Source: Rhizobium sp. BK316 (GTDB lineage Bacteria; Pseudomonadota; Alphaproteobacteria; Rhizobiales; Rhizobiaceae). Taken from it: 64,000 bases of DNA. The notes under the pieces are model-generated. The model did no database searches. It was given only the letters and a program-made list of their open reading frames with translations, and was not told the DNA's origin. The stretch is from contig NZ_JACHZR010000002.1 in NCBI RefSeq assembly GCF_014193695.1, positions 1,041,080-1,105,079 of the forward strand. The letters are read 5' to 3'. Both the position numbers and the translations under genes were made by a program. Of the stretch, positions 1-9,075 are shown piece after piece. Every line of letters begins with the position of its first letter. The first letter of the stretch is position 1.

Positions 1-71
1 ATGCCGAAGCGCGCTCGCGCCTCGCAAAGGAAATGGGCCTGGGACAGCGCCGCAAGCGCGGCCGGGGCTGA
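1..71 (+). CDS. mucR: MucR/Ros-family zinc-finger regulator, C-terminal end only
   Basis: Only the last 22 complete codons lie in the window, read from base 3 to the TGA at 69-71. The peptide ...AEARSRLAKEMGLGQRRKRG matches the well conserved tail of rhizobial MucR/Ros/RosR regulators as I remember it. These are small C2H2-type zinc-finger repressors that control exopolysaccharide and motility genes. The zinc finger and the start are outside the window, so which paralogue this is cannot be decided. A strong terminator follows 30 bases after the stop. Confidence 0.75.
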   Translation, partial: AEARSRLAKEMGLGQRRKRGRG

Positions 72-101
72 GGCCTCTCCCTCCGCTGGACGATACGAAG
101 A

Positions 102-126
102 GCCGGGCCTGGTGCCCGGCTTTTTT
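102..126 (+). terminator. Rho-independent terminator of mucR
   Basis: A perfect 7-bp stem, GCCGGGC (102-108) and GCCCGGC (114-120), has a five-base loop and is followed directly by six T residues. It sits 30 bases after the mucR-like stop codon. Confidence 0.9.
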
Positions 127-240
127 GTATTCGCGTTTCGAAGGTGGCGCTCATCTTCGAATGACTTTCGGCCATTGTCATCTATCTTCAAAAAAAGCAC
201 GACAAAAATGTCGGCCTGGCAACAGCCCATCCGTCTCTAG

Positions 241-291
241 ATCAATTCCCGCAAAAGTGCTTGAGCGTTTTGCGTTCGGAATTGCATGAAA
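241..291. repeat. Rhizobial palindromic repeat, copy 1
   Basis: The core reads CAATTCCCGCAAAAGTGC, then TTTTGCGTTCGGAATTG, so the ends form an imperfect inverted repeat (GCAAAA with TTTTGC, CAATTCC with GGAATTG). About 44 of 50 bases match a second copy near 10664-10714. Short palindromes of this kind are common between genes in rhizobia. It fills most of the gap before the YCII gene. Confidence 0.75.
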
Positions 292-343
292 AGATTGAGG
301 AAAGGCGGGCGCTCACGCCGCCGCAATAAGAGGAGAAGAGACA

Positions 344-769
344 ATGCGCGTAATGGTTATCGTCAAGGCGACTGCGGACAGCGAAGCGGGCGTCATGCCC
401 TCGACCGAGCTTCTGGCCGCCATGGGCAAATATAACGAGGATCTCGTCAATGCCGGCATCATGCTGGCAGGCGAGGGCCTGCATCCGTCCTCCAAGGGCA
501 AACGCGTCGCCTTCGATGGTCCGAAGCGCCTGGTGATTGACGGCCCCTTCGCCGAGACCAAGGAATTGATCGCCGGTTACTGGCTGTGGCAGGTCAAGGA
601 CATGGATGAGGCGATCGAATGGATCAAGCGTTGCCCCAATCCGATGCCAGGCCCGAGCGAGATCGAAATCCGTCAGGTCTTCGAAGCCGCCGATTTCGGC
701 GAAGCCTTCACGCCGGAGCTTGTCGAACAGGAAGAGCGCCTGCGCGAAAAGATGGCCGACGGCAAATAA
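344..769 (+). CDS. YCII-related (DGPF) protein
   Basis: This 141-residue protein belongs to the YCII/DGPF superfamily of small ferredoxin-like-fold proteins. The family signature DGPF is at residues 66-69 (VIDGPFAETKELI), and the N-terminus MRVMVIVKATADSE is typical. The ATG follows the purine-rich site AGGAGAAGAG. Related proteins are sometimes encoded beside extracytoplasmic sigma factors, but no such neighbour is visible here. No catalytic function can be assigned. The gene converges on sufE with a shared hairpin between them. Confidence 0.9.
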   Translation: MRVMVIVKATADSEAGVMPSTELLAAMGKYNEDLVNAGIMLAGEGLHPSSKGKRVAFDGPKRLVIDGPFAETKELIAGYWLWQVKDMDEAIEWIKRCPNPMPGPSEIEIRQVFEAADFGEAFTPELVEQEERLREKMADGK

Positions 770-793
770 TCTGATCGGAAACTGAATCGCGAG

Positions 794-820
794 GCGTCCG
801 GAGGCTATATCTCCGGGCGC
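794..820. terminator. Hairpin between convergent genes, probable bidirectional terminator
   Basis: GCGTCCGGAG (794-803) pairs with CTCCGGGCGC (811-820) across a seven-base loop, with one mismatch. It lies in the 59-base gap between two convergent genes. The trailing T tract is weak, so termination efficiency is uncertain. Confidence 0.6.
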
Positions 821-828
821 TTGGTTGC

Positions 829-1251
829 TCAGGCCGCAGCCCGCACGCGTGCTTCCTCGCGGATGCGGTTCACCATCGAGCGCAGCCCGTTGGAACGCTG
901 CGAGGAGAGGTTTTCGGTGAGCCCGATCTTGGAGAAGATCTGAAAAGCATCGAGAGCAGCAATTTCGGAAGCCATTTTGCCGGAATAGGTGGAGAGCACG
1001 ATGGCGACGAGGCCACGCACGATATGCGCATCGGAATCGCCCTCGAACGTCATGATGGGATTGTCCGGATTGCCTGATGTATGCGTCACAAGCCACACCT
1101 GGCTGGCACAGCCCATCACCTTGTTCTCAGAGGTCTTCTTCTCCTCGGCCAGGTCCGGCAGCGCCTTGCCGAGTTCGATGACATATCGGTAGCGGTCTTC
1201 CCAATCGTCCAGGAAGGAGAAGTCGTCGATGATCTGGTCGAGGGTTGCCAT
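829..1251 (-). CDS. sufE: SufE-family cysteine desulfurase activator
   Basis: SufE accepts persulfide sulfur from the cysteine desulfurase SufS and passes it to the SUF iron-sulfur scaffold in the cytosol. The 140-residue product has the expected length. Its acceptor cysteine lies in VMGCASQVW (about residue 48), and the N-terminal MATLDQIIDDFSFLDDWEDR block is typical. An in-frame ATG six codons upstream (1269) is possible, but MATLDQ at 1251 fits family starts better. The gene stands alone, away from any suf operon in this window, as is common in rhizobia. Confidence 0.92.
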   Translation of the reverse strand: MATLDQIIDDFSFLDDWEDRYRYVIELGKALPDLAEEKKTSENKVMGCASQVWLVTHTSGNPDNPIMTFEGDSDAHIVRGLVAIVLSTYSGKMASEIAALDAFQIFSKIGLTENLSSQRSNGLRSMVNRIREEARVRAAA

Positions 1252-1461
1252 ACTTATCAGGCCTTTCACTGTTACCTGATCATATAGGCGAAGCGACCGC
1301 AGATTTGAACCGTTAAAAAGAAACGCCGTGAGGGATGGGCATCCTCACAGCGCAGCATAGTGCTGAAATAAACAGGGCAGGCACGTCAGGCATGGGGCAT
1401 CTCCGCGTCATGCGGACCACCGATGCAAGCTTGGGTGCGGGCGGATTGCCCGCGAAATTCG

Positions 1462-1998
1462 TCAGATGGCCGGCTTCGGCGTCGGCAGCGGGATCGTGCC
1501 GGCCGGAATGGTACCGGTCACGACCTGTTCGGCCGAAGTGCCGTCTTCCACCGGCGGGCGGTAGGGCTGCGGCATGTGCGGCATTGGCTGGCTGAGCGCA
1601 GCCTGTGCTTCGCGCACGGTATTGGTGACGGCTTCCGGCAGAGAAGGAGCGGCGAGCGCCACAGACGCCTGCGGCACGGCCGATTTTGCGGAAGCCATTT
1701 TGGAATTATCGTCCTTGAACTGGCTGTCAAGCAGTTCGTAGGCGACACGGGCGCCTTCGCGAGCCCGGTAGCCGAGAGCCGTCAAGGTTTCGCCACCCTT
1801 GGTGCAGACCTCAGGCTTTTCGGCGCACATGCCGGTCAGATAGTCATAGGCGCCGCTAGCCGCCGTGAAAGCGTCGGAAAGCTGCAATTGCGTGTGGCCG
1901 GCATTGTCGGGGTTCTCCGAGCTGAAAACGGAAAGCACCACGAGCACAAGGCCAAACCAGAATGATCCTTTGATCAGAAACCACATTGTCTTGCCCAT
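1462..1998 (-). CDS. DUF5330 membrane-anchored protein
   Basis: This 178-residue protein has one N-terminal hydrophobic segment (about residues 6-25, FLIKGSFWFGLVLVVLSVF) after a short positive start, so it is probably anchored with the rest in the periplasm. Two cysteines (MCAEKPEVC) may form a disulfide. The C-terminal third is rich in proline, alanine and threonine. It resembles the DUF5330 proteins of Rhizobiales, whose function is unknown. The start is the first ATG; MGKTMWF fits a membrane-anchor start. Confidence 0.75.
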   Translation of the reverse strand: MGKTMWFLIKGSFWFGLVLVVLSVFSSENPDNAGHTQLQLSDAFTAASGAYDYLTGMCAEKPEVCTKGGETLTALGYRAREGARVAYELLDSQFKDDNSKMASAKSAVPQASVALAAPSLPEAVTNTVREAQAALSQPMPHMPQPYRPPVEDGTSAEQVVTGTIPAGTIPLPTPKPAI

Positions 1999-2117
1999 CC
2001 TGTTTTCCCGTCCGGTCTTGCTGCCGAATCGGGCCGGTTGTCCGGTGTGTTTTCACCCTACCGCCAAGTTGCGAATGCCGCTTTTCGAAATTCGTCGGCA
2101 TTTGCGGCAAATTTGTC

Positions 2118-2172
2118 TCGAATTTTAATGATCGCAATTTTCGGGGCATTTCAGTCGAATTCTAATGATCGC
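2118..2172 (+). repeat. 18-bp direct repeat in a long intergenic region
   Basis: TCGAATTTTAATGATCGC (2118-2135) and TCGAATTCTAATGATCGC (2155-2172) match at 17 of 18 bases with starts 37 bases apart. They lie in the 438-base gap (1999-2436) between the divergent DUF5330 and histidine kinase genes. No gene or RNA is recognisable in that gap. The pair may be a binding site for a regulator of either gene; this is inference. Confidence 0.5.
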
Positions 2173-2436
2173 CGTTAAGCATGGTGGCAACTGCGGCCCG
2201 CAATTGTTGGGCTTTTGGCCCACCACTCTGCCACAAGAGTTAACGCGATACTGAAATATAAGGAAAATCCGTCGCTTACCTGCTATTAACCACAAAATTC
2301 AAAGAGCCGTGCGGATGGCCCAAAACGGGACTTTTGGCGTTTTTGGACTGTGGAGGGCGACTTTGCCTTATCCTTTCCTTAAGCCGCGGGGGCCTATTGT
2401 CCGGGGCAATGAAAGGCCTTTTCGGGCAGGTATTGC

Positions 2437-3975
2437 GTGCGAGTATTGAGTGACATTGGCGGCCGGGCGACAGCCCTCGTGGACCGGGCAGCGGAAGGCT
2501 GGCTCTCCCGGACGAGCGGCGGCGAAGCTGTGCGCCAGAGCGAGCTCGCCATTCTGCGCCGCCTCGTCTTCCTGTCCTCCGCAGCCCTTGTCGCTGCTCC
2601 CCTCGGTCTCTCGCTCGTCACCAGCCCCGCTGTCGCCCTTCCGGCCGGCGTCGCCACCGTCTGCGCGGCCTTCCTGTTTTCCGCCGTCGGCAGTATCGCG
2701 CTTTCCCGCCAGGCTATCCCCCAGAACGCGGCAGCAGCCAGCGCCGACGATCTCTTTCTTGAAATGAGCCCCGGCCTCGTGCTCTTCCTCGATCCGCACG
2801 GCAGCGTGACGGCGGCAGGCGGTCGCGACAGACGCGATTATCTCGCGTGGATGCGCGATCCGAAGGGCAGGGGCTTCTTCGAACAGGTTCATATCTCCGA
2901 CCGCATCCTTTTCCTGCAGGCGCTGGATGCCCTGCGCCAGGGCGAGGAAAAGGCAACCGTCGATCTGAGATTGGAGCGTCCTTCCGTCTCGCGCGATCAC
3001 CGCCAGTTCGCTTATCTGCGCATGGACATGACCGCGCGGCGGGATATGGACGGCATGCTTTCGTCCGTCATCGCCCAGCTGCATGATGTTTCGGTGGAGC
3101 AGCGGCTTCGCGCCGAGGCGCAGACGCGTGTGGCCGATGCGGAATTGGCCAACGACGCCAAGTCCCGCTTCCTCGCCGCCGTCAGCCATGAGTTGCGCAC
3201 ACCGCTGAACGCCATCCTCGGCTTCTCGGATATCCTGATCGGCGAATATTTCGGCAAGTTCGAAAACGACCGCCAGCGCGAATATGTCGGCCTGATCCGC
3301 GAATCCGGCGCGCATCTGCTCTCCGTCGTCAACACGATGCTGGATATGAGCAAGATCGAGGCGGGCCGTTACGAATTGCTACTCGAGTCTTTCGATATCG
3401 GCGCATCGATCCGCTCCTGTGAATCGATGCTGACGCTGCAGGCCAAGAGCAAGGGCGTCACTCTGACGAACCGCATCCAGCGCGGCATCGGCGAAGTGAT
3501 GGCCGATCAGCGCGCACTGCAGCAGATCCTCATCAATCTCGTCGGCAATGCCGTGAAGTTCACAGAGGCCGGCGGCGTGGTCACCGTCGACGCGGCCATG
3601 CGCGACGGCATCCTCAAGCTGACGGTTAGCGATACCGGCATCGGCATCCCCGCCGACCGGCTGGCGACGCTTGGCCAACCTTTTGTCCAGATCCAGAATG
3701 ATTATACCCGCCGATTCGAGGGCACGGGTCTTGGCCTCTCGCTGGTCAAGGGCCTTGTCGCCCTGCATGGCGGTCATTTCGCCATTGCCAGCCAGCCGGG
3801 CGAGGGCACCATCATCACCATCGAGATCGCGGCTGATGGTTCCGGCGCCTGCACCGGCGAGGATACCAGCCGGACGGGGGCGGTCGAATTTCCGCCGCGG
3901 CTGAAGGGTGCGGTGGATGCCGCAGAAGTGGAGGAGGGGCTCTTCGATGGCCGCGCGCAAGCGAAAATCGCCTAA
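2437..3975 (+). CDS. Membrane sensor histidine kinase, DivJ/PleC-like
   Basis: This 512-residue kinase has two hydrophobic segments (about 42-62 and 66-90), a PAS-like sensor stretch (about 105-220), a HisKA domain with phospho-acceptor His251 in AAVSHELRTPLNAILGFSD, and a HATPase domain with DTGIGIP and GTGLGLSL boxes. The FLAAVSHELRTPLNA type is typical of the alphaproteobacterial DivJ/PleC/PdhS kinases that control cell-cycle phosphorelays; assignment to that group is inference. It starts with GTG at 2437, since an in-frame stop lies at 2410 and CGGGCAGG is seven bases upstream. Its 3' end overlaps the next gene by 29 bases. Confidence 0.85.
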   Translation: MRVLSDIGGRATALVDRAAEGWLSRTSGGEAVRQSELAILRRLVFLSSAALVAAPLGLSLVTSPAVALPAGVATVCAAFLFSAVGSIALSRQAIPQNAAAASADDLFLEMSPGLVLFLDPHGSVTAAGGRDRRDYLAWMRDPKGRGFFEQVHISDRILFLQALDALRQGEEKATVDLRLERPSVSRDHRQFAYLRMDMTARRDMDGMLSSVIAQLHDVSVEQRLRAEAQTRVADAELANDAKSRFLAAVSHELRTPLNAILGFSDILIGEYFGKFENDRQREYVGLIRESGAHLLSVVNTMLDMSKIEAGRYELLLESFDIGASIRSCESMLTLQAKSKGVTLTNRIQRGIGEVMADQRALQQILINLVGNAVKFTEAGGVVTVDAAMRDGILKLTVSDTGIGIPADRLATLGQPFVQIQNDYTRRFEGTGLGLSLVKGLVALHGGHFAIASQPGEGTIITIEIAADGSGACTGEDTSRTGAVEFPPRLKGAVDAAEVEEGLFDGRAQAKIA

Positions 3976-4900
3976 GGGCAGGAAAGGACGGCAGCAGCCG
4001 GGCCTTTTGATGACCGGTGCTGCGGCGCTCGGCGGCATCGGCCTGCAGGGTGCCACCGCGCTGGGTGGCCTTGGTCTTCAGGGTGCGGGCGCGCTCGGTG
4101 GCGTCATCGGCCGCAATCCCTCCGTTGCCGGCGGCACGATCGCCTTCGTCGTCATCTTCTCCTTCGTCGCCGCCAACGCGCTCTGGTATCAGCCCGGTAC
4201 GCACCCGCATCCGATCTTCCGCACCCGCGATCCGGGCGCGCCGAACGTTATGGGTTTCCGGCCACAGCCCGAGCTGCAGGGCGATGTTACCACATTCCGC
4301 ATCGAGCGGCCGGACGATGCCGCCGCCACAACCGAAACCACGCCACCGCCTGCAGTGCCCGGCCAGCAGCCGAACCAGCTCGTCATGGATATCCAGAAAG
4401 AGCTGATCCGCCGTGGCCTCTATAACGGCAATGCGGACGGCGTTATCGGCCCGCGCACCAGTGCTGCCATCCTCTTCTTCGAAGAAACCGTCGGCATGGC
4501 ACAGTCGGGCGATGCGACGCCGGACGTGCTCGCAGCGCTCAGGACCGATGCTGCCGGCCCGTCGACCATTCCCGCCGAAAAACCGCCGGAGGACGTGACA
4601 TCGAAGGCGACGGAGGAAGATCCGGTCGCGGCCGCCATCCGCAGCGCCGAAAAGACCGTCAAGACGGCTCCATCAACACCGAAACAGGTTCCCCTGTCAG
4701 GCATTTCAAACGTCGATCTGGTGCTGAAGATCCAGAAGGGCCTGACCAACATGGCCTATGCCAATGTCGGCGTCGACGGGGTTGCCGGCGAACAGACCCG
4801 TGCCGCCATCCGCCATTTCCAGAAGCACTACAATTTGCCTGAGAATGGCGAGCCGAGCGAAGCCGTGCTGAAGAAGCTCAAGGAAATCGGCGCGCTCTGA
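3947..4900 (+). CDS. Membrane-anchored protein with two peptidoglycan-binding domains
   Basis: The 317-residue protein has a very basic N-terminus (KRKSPKGRKGR), a glycine/alanine repeat (ALGGIGLQG, ALGGLGLQG; residues 27-52), one transmembrane segment (about 60-80), then two PG_binding_1-like domains (about 145-200 and 260-312). Both carry the IQKxLxxxxYxxxxxDGVxGxxTxxAI pattern. It probably binds cell wall in the periplasm. The ATG at 3947 follows GAGGAGGGG by six bases and overlaps the kinase gene, so the two are probably co-translated. This links the kinase to the envelope or to division, which is inference. Confidence 0.85.
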   Translation: MAARKRKSPKGRKGRQQPGLLMTGAAALGGIGLQGATALGGLGLQGAGALGGVIGRNPSVAGGTIAFVVIFSFVAANALWYQPGTHPHPIFRTRDPGAPNVMGFRPQPELQGDVTTFRIERPDDAAATTETTPPPAVPGQQPNQLVMDIQKELIRRGLYNGNADGVIGPRTSAAILFFEETVGMAQSGDATPDVLAALRTDAAGPSTIPAEKPPEDVTSKATEEDPVAAAIRSAEKTVKTAPSTPKQVPLSGISNVDLVLKIQKGLTNMAYANVGVDGVAGEQTRAAIRHFQKHYNLPENGEPSEAVLKKLKEIGAL

Positions 4901-4902
4901 TA

Positions 4903-5931
4903 TCATCCCTGCCGCGCCGGGACTGACGGCTGGTTCGCAAGCCGCATGGGCCGATAGTCCACCGCCGGCGCCCGTCCTTCCACATCGACCACTTCTTCGA
5001 TCGGCCCGATATTGATGGCGGCCGAGCTCCGGTAGCGTTTCGGCGCGATGCCAGTCACCCGCTTGAAGGCGTTGGAGAAGGCGCTTTCGGACGTATAACC
5101 GAGCGACAGCGCCAGCAATGAGACGGGCATGGAGCTCTCACGCAGCGCCCGTTCGGCAAGGCGCATGCGCCATGCGGTCAGATAGGTCAGCGGCGCCACA
5201 CCCGCGACAGTCTTGAAACGCAGCGCAAAGCTGGTGCGCGACATGCCGGCCGCCTTTGCCAGTTCCCCAAGCTGCCAGTCGCGTGCAGGATCGGCATGCA
5301 TCTGCCGCAGCGCAGGCGCGATCTTGTCATCGCCGAAGGCGCGCAGCCAGCCGACCGTCAGCGGCTCCGATGTCATGATATGGGCGCGCAATACCTGCAC
5401 GAAGATGAGCTGCGAAAGCTGGGCCGAGGCAAGCAGCGCGCCCGGCTTGCCGGCGGCCATTTCCCGCACGAGCTGATCCAGCAGCCAGCGCAGCACACCG
5501 GCTTCCGCAAGCGTCGCCCGCACGTGGATGATGGGCGGCAGCACATCAAGCAGCAGTGCCGTGCCGGTGGGACCAAGCGCGATATGCCCGCCGATATAGA
5601 GGAAATCCTCGCCCGCGCCGTGCCGCGCCATGCCATTGACCTTCTTCTCCTTGAAGGCCGTGACGGCATCGGTCGGTTTCAGCGCAAGATCGGTTGCCAG
5701 CACGAAGGAATGCTTGCCGTTCAGCAGGATGACGTCGCCGGCTTCGAGCAGGATCGGCGCACTGCCATTATCAAGCACCAGCCAGCAGCGGCCCTTGGCG
5801 ACGGCGCTGATCTTGATGCGGTTCGGCTGCGGAAAGGCGAGCGCCCAAGGCCCGCCGGCAATCAGCCCGCCGGCCATCAGGCAGCGGGCATCGAGCAGAC
5901 TGAGCATTTCGGAGAGGGGATCACTGGTCAT
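4903..5931 (-). CDS. AraC-family regulator with cupin-type N-domain (copy A)
   Basis: The product is 342 residues from MTSDPLSEML. An N-terminal cupin_6-type domain (about 20-190) is followed by an AraC double helix-turn-helix (LGELAKAAGMSRTSFALRFK, then LALSLGYTSESAFSNAFKRV). An ATG 13 codons upstream (5970) is possible, but the shorter start matches the paralogue at 32314-33246. It is divergent from an SDR gene and presumably controls it. A second AraC/SDR pair with the same arrangement occurs at 32.3-34.3 kb. Confidence 0.9.
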   Translation of the reverse strand: MTSDPLSEMLSLLDARCLMAGGLIAGGPWALAFPQPNRIKISAVAKGRCWLVLDNGSAPILLEAGDVILLNGKHSFVLATDLALKPTDAVTAFKEKKVNGMARHGAGEDFLYIGGHIALGPTGTALLLDVLPPIIHVRATLAEAGVLRWLLDQLVREMAAGKPGALLASAQLSQLIFVQVLRAHIMTSEPLTVGWLRAFGDDKIAPALRQMHADPARDWQLGELAKAAGMSRTSFALRFKTVAGVAPLTYLTAWRMRLAERALRESSMPVSLLALSLGYTSESAFSNAFKRVTGIAPKRYRSSAAINIGPIEEVVDVEGRAPAVDYRPMRLANQPSVPARQG

Positions 5932-6024
5932 CTTTGTACGATGGCGCAAGAAATCGGGATTTACAAGCATTCAGAATCCCGCGTGGCCGACATAGATGTT
6001 TTCCGACTAGAAAGGAGACATTTC

Positions 6025-6999
6025 ATGTCTACTCCCCAAGCCCCCATCGGTTCCCGCTTCGGCGCAGCGTCCACGGCGGAAGACGTGATTGCCGGCCATG
6101 ATCTCTCCGGCAAGGTGGCAATCGTCACCGGCGGTTATGCCGGTCTCGGCCTCGAGACCGCCCGCGTGATGGCCGCCGCCGGCGCCAAGGTCATCGTCCC
6201 CGCCCGCAATATCGAGAAGGCGAGGGCCGCACGTGAAAGCGTTCCCAGCGTGACATTCGCCTATATGGACCTGATGGATCCCGATTCGATCGACGATTTC
6301 GCCGATCGCTTCCTTGAAGACGGCGAGCCGCTGCATTTCCTCATCAACAACGCCGCCGTCATGGCCAACCCGCTGACGCGCGACGGCCGCGGCTACGAAT
6401 CCCAGTTCTCCACCAATCACCTCGGCCATTTCCAGCTTGCTGCCCGTCTCTGGCCGGCGCTGGTGCAGGCGGAAGGCGCTCGCGTCGTTGCCGTCTCCTC
6501 CCGCGGCCATGTCCGTGCCGGGATCGATTTCGACGATCCGATGTTCGAAGACCGCGAATACCAGCCCTATGTCGCCTACGGTCAGTCGAAGACGGCAAAT
6601 GCGCTATTCGCCGTATCGCTGGACGCTTTCGGCGCAAGGCACGGCGTTCGCGCCTTCTCGCTGCATCCCGGCGGCATCGTCACGACCGATCTCATCCGCC
6701 ACCAGTCGCGCGAATATCTGCTGGCGAGCGGCTATGTGGATGCCGACGGCAATCCGGTCATCGACCCCGAAAACAACAAGAAGACCATTGCGCAGGGAGC
6801 GGCAACCACCATCTGGTGCGCCGTCAGCGATGAGCTGGAAGGCATGGGTGGCGTCTATTGCGAGAACTGCGATATAGCCAAGGCTGTGCCCGCCGACTCC
6901 GAGGAACTGCTCGGCGTGCGCCCCTGGGCGACCGATCCGGAACTTGCCGAACGTCTCTGGCAGATGAGTGAAAGACTGACAGGGCTCACGCAGAGCTGA
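6025..6999 (+). CDS. Short-chain dehydrogenase/reductase (copy A)
   Basis: The 324-residue protein has the Rossmann nucleotide-binding motif TGGYAGLG (about residues 33-40), the NNAAV block, a catalytic serine in AVSSRG, and YxxxK in YGQSKTAN. It resembles the large SDRs often annotated as WW-domain-oxidoreductase or retinol-dehydrogenase-like; the substrate is unknown. The ATG at 6025 follows AAAGGAGA, which rules out longer upstream extensions. It is divergent from the AraC gene, and the MSTPQAPIGSRFGAASTAED start resembles its paralogue at 33348. Confidence 0.9.
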   Translation: MSTPQAPIGSRFGAASTAEDVIAGHDLSGKVAIVTGGYAGLGLETARVMAAAGAKVIVPARNIEKARAARESVPSVTFAYMDLMDPDSIDDFADRFLEDGEPLHFLINNAAVMANPLTRDGRGYESQFSTNHLGHFQLAARLWPALVQAEGARVVAVSSRGHVRAGIDFDDPMFEDREYQPYVAYGQSKTANALFAVSLDAFGARHGVRAFSLHPGGIVTTDLIRHQSREYLLASGYVDADGNPVIDPENNKKTIAQGAATTIWCAVSDELEGMGGVYCENCDIAKAVPADSEELLGVRPWATDPELAERLWQMSERLTGLTQS

Positions 7000-7064
7000 G
7001 GCCATAGGCTCACATGCGGCGCCGGGGTAGGGCCTTTACGACCTAAGTATAACCCTCGATATTC

Positions 7065-7080
7065 TTAGCCAATTGTTAAC
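7065..7080 (+). promoter_or_regulatory. CtrA-like box upstream of chemoreceptor
   Basis: TTAG-N7-TTAAC (7065-7080) differs at one base from the CtrA consensus TTAA-N7-TTAAC. It lies 46 bases upstream of the chemoreceptor start. Binding is inferred from sequence only. Confidence 0.4.
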
Positions 7081-7125
7081 CATGTTGTTTGAAGCTTCCC
7101 TAATGTAGCTTGGGGGAGCTCGATC

Positions 7126-8574
7126 ATGCAGGCGCTGAAAGTAGTGGAGGAGAATACCGTAAGTCCGGCCCATGAGCCGGATGGGCCGGATCGCGACGCG
7201 TTGCGCCATATCCTCTCGCGTCTCGCCGAAGAGGCCTCCACGCTCGGCGTCGATCTCGTCGATATTGCCGGCGCCATCCAGGACATGGCGGCGATGTCCG
7301 CCCGCCATGCCGCCGCCTTCGACGATGTCACCCGCACCGCTCTCTCGATCGCCGAGACCAATCGCTCCGTCGCCGTTTCCCTTCGCGAGACGGACGGTAC
7401 TGCTTCCGAGGCTCGCCATATGCTGAAGGAATCGGCCGACCGCCTCTCCGGCTCGGTCGAGGAAATCCGTCACATGGTCCAGTCTTCCGAAGAAATCAGC
7501 ACGGAAATCTCCGGCTTTTCCCGCTCGCTGACGGATGTGGACAAGGTCGCCGCCGAGATCAGCACCATTGCCCGCCAGACCAATCTCCTGGCGCTGAATG
7601 CGGCGATCGAAGCTGCCCGTGCCGGCGAGGCGGGCAAGGGCTTTGCCGTCGTCGCCTCCGAAATCCGCGCTCTGTCGCTGCAGACCTCCAAGGCGACGGG
7701 CTCCATCCAGGAAACGCTGGAGCAGCTTCGCGCAAAGATCGACCGACTATCGGTTGTCGGCGGCGGTGCGCGGGAAAGTGCGGCCGGCGTGCGCCAAAAA
7801 TCCGAGGCGATGCGCGGCGCCTTCGAAAGCATGGAGCATGTCATCACCCGCATCCTCGACAGTTCCGCCGTCATGGCGAATACGACCGAGGCCGTGGACA
7901 GGGACTGCGCCGGCTTCGTCGCCAAGCTCGGCGAAATGTCCGCCGAAGTGCTGGATTCCAACGGCCGGCTGCAGCAAGCGGCCAAACGCGTCGACAGCGT
8001 CGTCGGGCTCTCCGAAACGCTAATCCAGCTGACCGCAAGCGCCGGCGTGGAAACCGCCGACCGCCACTGGATCGAACAGGCGCAATCCGTCGCCGCAGAC
8101 ATATCGCGTGCCTTGGAGCGTGCCGTTGCCGAGGGCACAATCGGCATGGAGAGCCTGTTCAACCGCCAGTACAAGCCGATATCAGGCACCGATCCGGTGC
8201 AGATGATGGCCCCCTTCACCGAACTCACAGACCGCCTGCTGCCGCCGATCCAGGAGCCGGTGGCCGGCTCGGACGAGCGCATCGCCTTCTGTGCAGCCGT
8301 CGATGAAAACGGTTACCTGCCGACCCACAACAAGAAGTTCTCGCAGCCGCAGCGGCCCGGCGATATCGTCTGGAATACCGCCAACAGCCGTAACCGCCGC
8401 ATCTTCAACGATCGCGTCGGCCTTGCTGCCGGCAGAAGCACCGCGCCCTTCCTCGTCCAGACCTACCGGCGGGACATGGGCGCCGGCAATTTCGTCATGA
8501 TGAAGGATATTTCCGCGCCGATCACTGTCCGCGGCCGCCATTGGGGCGGCCTACGGCTGGCGGTGAAGGTATAG
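7126..8574 (+). CDS. Soluble methyl-accepting chemotaxis protein with C-terminal sensor-like domain
   Basis: The 482-residue protein has no membrane segment. The central methyl-accepting domain shows the conserved hairpin tip ([20 protein letters not shown], then [12 protein letters not shown]; about 145-190), which binds CheA/CheW. The last 150 residues (about 330-482) end with [20 protein letters not shown], which resembles the end of Cache/PAS-type sensor domains. Sensing therefore appears to lie after the signalling domain, unlike classical receptors. It is a cytoplasmic receptor with unknown ligand. A CtrA-like box lies upstream. Confidence 0.88.
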   Translation: MQALKVVEENTVSPAHEPDGPDRDALRHILSRLAEEASTLGVDLVDIAGAIQDMAAMSARHAAAFDDVTRTALSIAETNRSVAVSLRETDGTASEARHMLKESADRLSGSVEEIRHMVQSSEEISTEISGFSRSLTDVDKVAAEISTIARQTNLLALNAAIEAARAGEAGKGFAVVASEIRALSLQTSKATGSIQETLEQLRAKIDRLSVVGGGARESAAGVRQKSEAMRGAFESMEHVITRILDSSAVMANTTEAVDRDCAGFVAKLGEMSAEVLDSNGRLQQAAKRVDSVVGLSETLIQLTASAGVETADRHWIEQAQSVAADISRALERAVAEGTIGMESLFNRQYKPISGTDPVQMMAPFTELTDRLLPPIQEPVAGSDERIAFCAAVDENGYLPTHNKKFSQPQRPGDIVWNTANSRNRRIFNDRVGLAAGRSTAPFLVQTYRRDMGAGNFVMMKDISAPITVRGRHWGGLRLAVKV

Positions 8575-8611
8575 CGTTGCCGCCACCTGCCGAGCGGTCT
8601 ATACCGCACCC

Positions 8612-8950
8612 ATGAGATTGCGCGCCGATATCTACGTTTCCGCTCTCGTTCGCAGGGTTTTTTCCGCGGGCGATTTTGCTGCCGTGGAGAAGAAGGGTGC
8701 GGAGGAGGCCGGTGCCATCTTCATCCGCCAGCGCTTCCGCGATGGTCTCGAAACCCTCTATGCGCCCGCCCCGCAGAGCTTCTTCGACGAGGAGAGCAGC
8801 GGCGACCGCCTGTTCGAAATCAGGCTCGAACGCGCCGAGCCGGACAAGGTACGGGAAATGCTGGACCGCGAACGCAAATTTGACCCAGATCTCTGGATCG
8901 TCGAACTGGAAGCGGACGAGGTTTCGGCGCTCGTGCCGATGGCCGGCTGA
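8612..8950 (+). CDS. DUF1491 protein
   Basis: This 112-residue protein matches the DUF1491 family: start MRLRADIYVSALVRRVFSAG, then GAIFIRQR, and the end FDPDLWIVELE. The family is found in alphaproteobacteria and has no known function. It has no signal peptide or membrane segment. It lies 37 bases after the chemoreceptor gene on the same strand, so the two may share a transcript. Confidence 0.85.
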   Translation: MRLRADIYVSALVRRVFSAGDFAAVEKKGAEEAGAIFIRQRFRDGLETLYAPAPQSFFDEESSGDRLFEIRLERAEPDKVREMLDRERKFDPDLWIVELEADEVSALVPMAG

Positions 8951-9075
8951 CGGCCTGCCTTGAATTTATGCCATTTTCCATCTAGTTTACCGCCATCCGC
9001 AATACCAACAGGATGTGTGCTCAATGGATATGAACCTGATCGCAACGCCAATTCGCCTTGCCATCGGGGATTTCC

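Noticed and set aside
5296..6024. Long N-terminal extension of the SDR at 6025 running through the AraC gene
   Set aside because: It is an open antisense frame of the AraC gene; the ribosome site and family start are at 6025.
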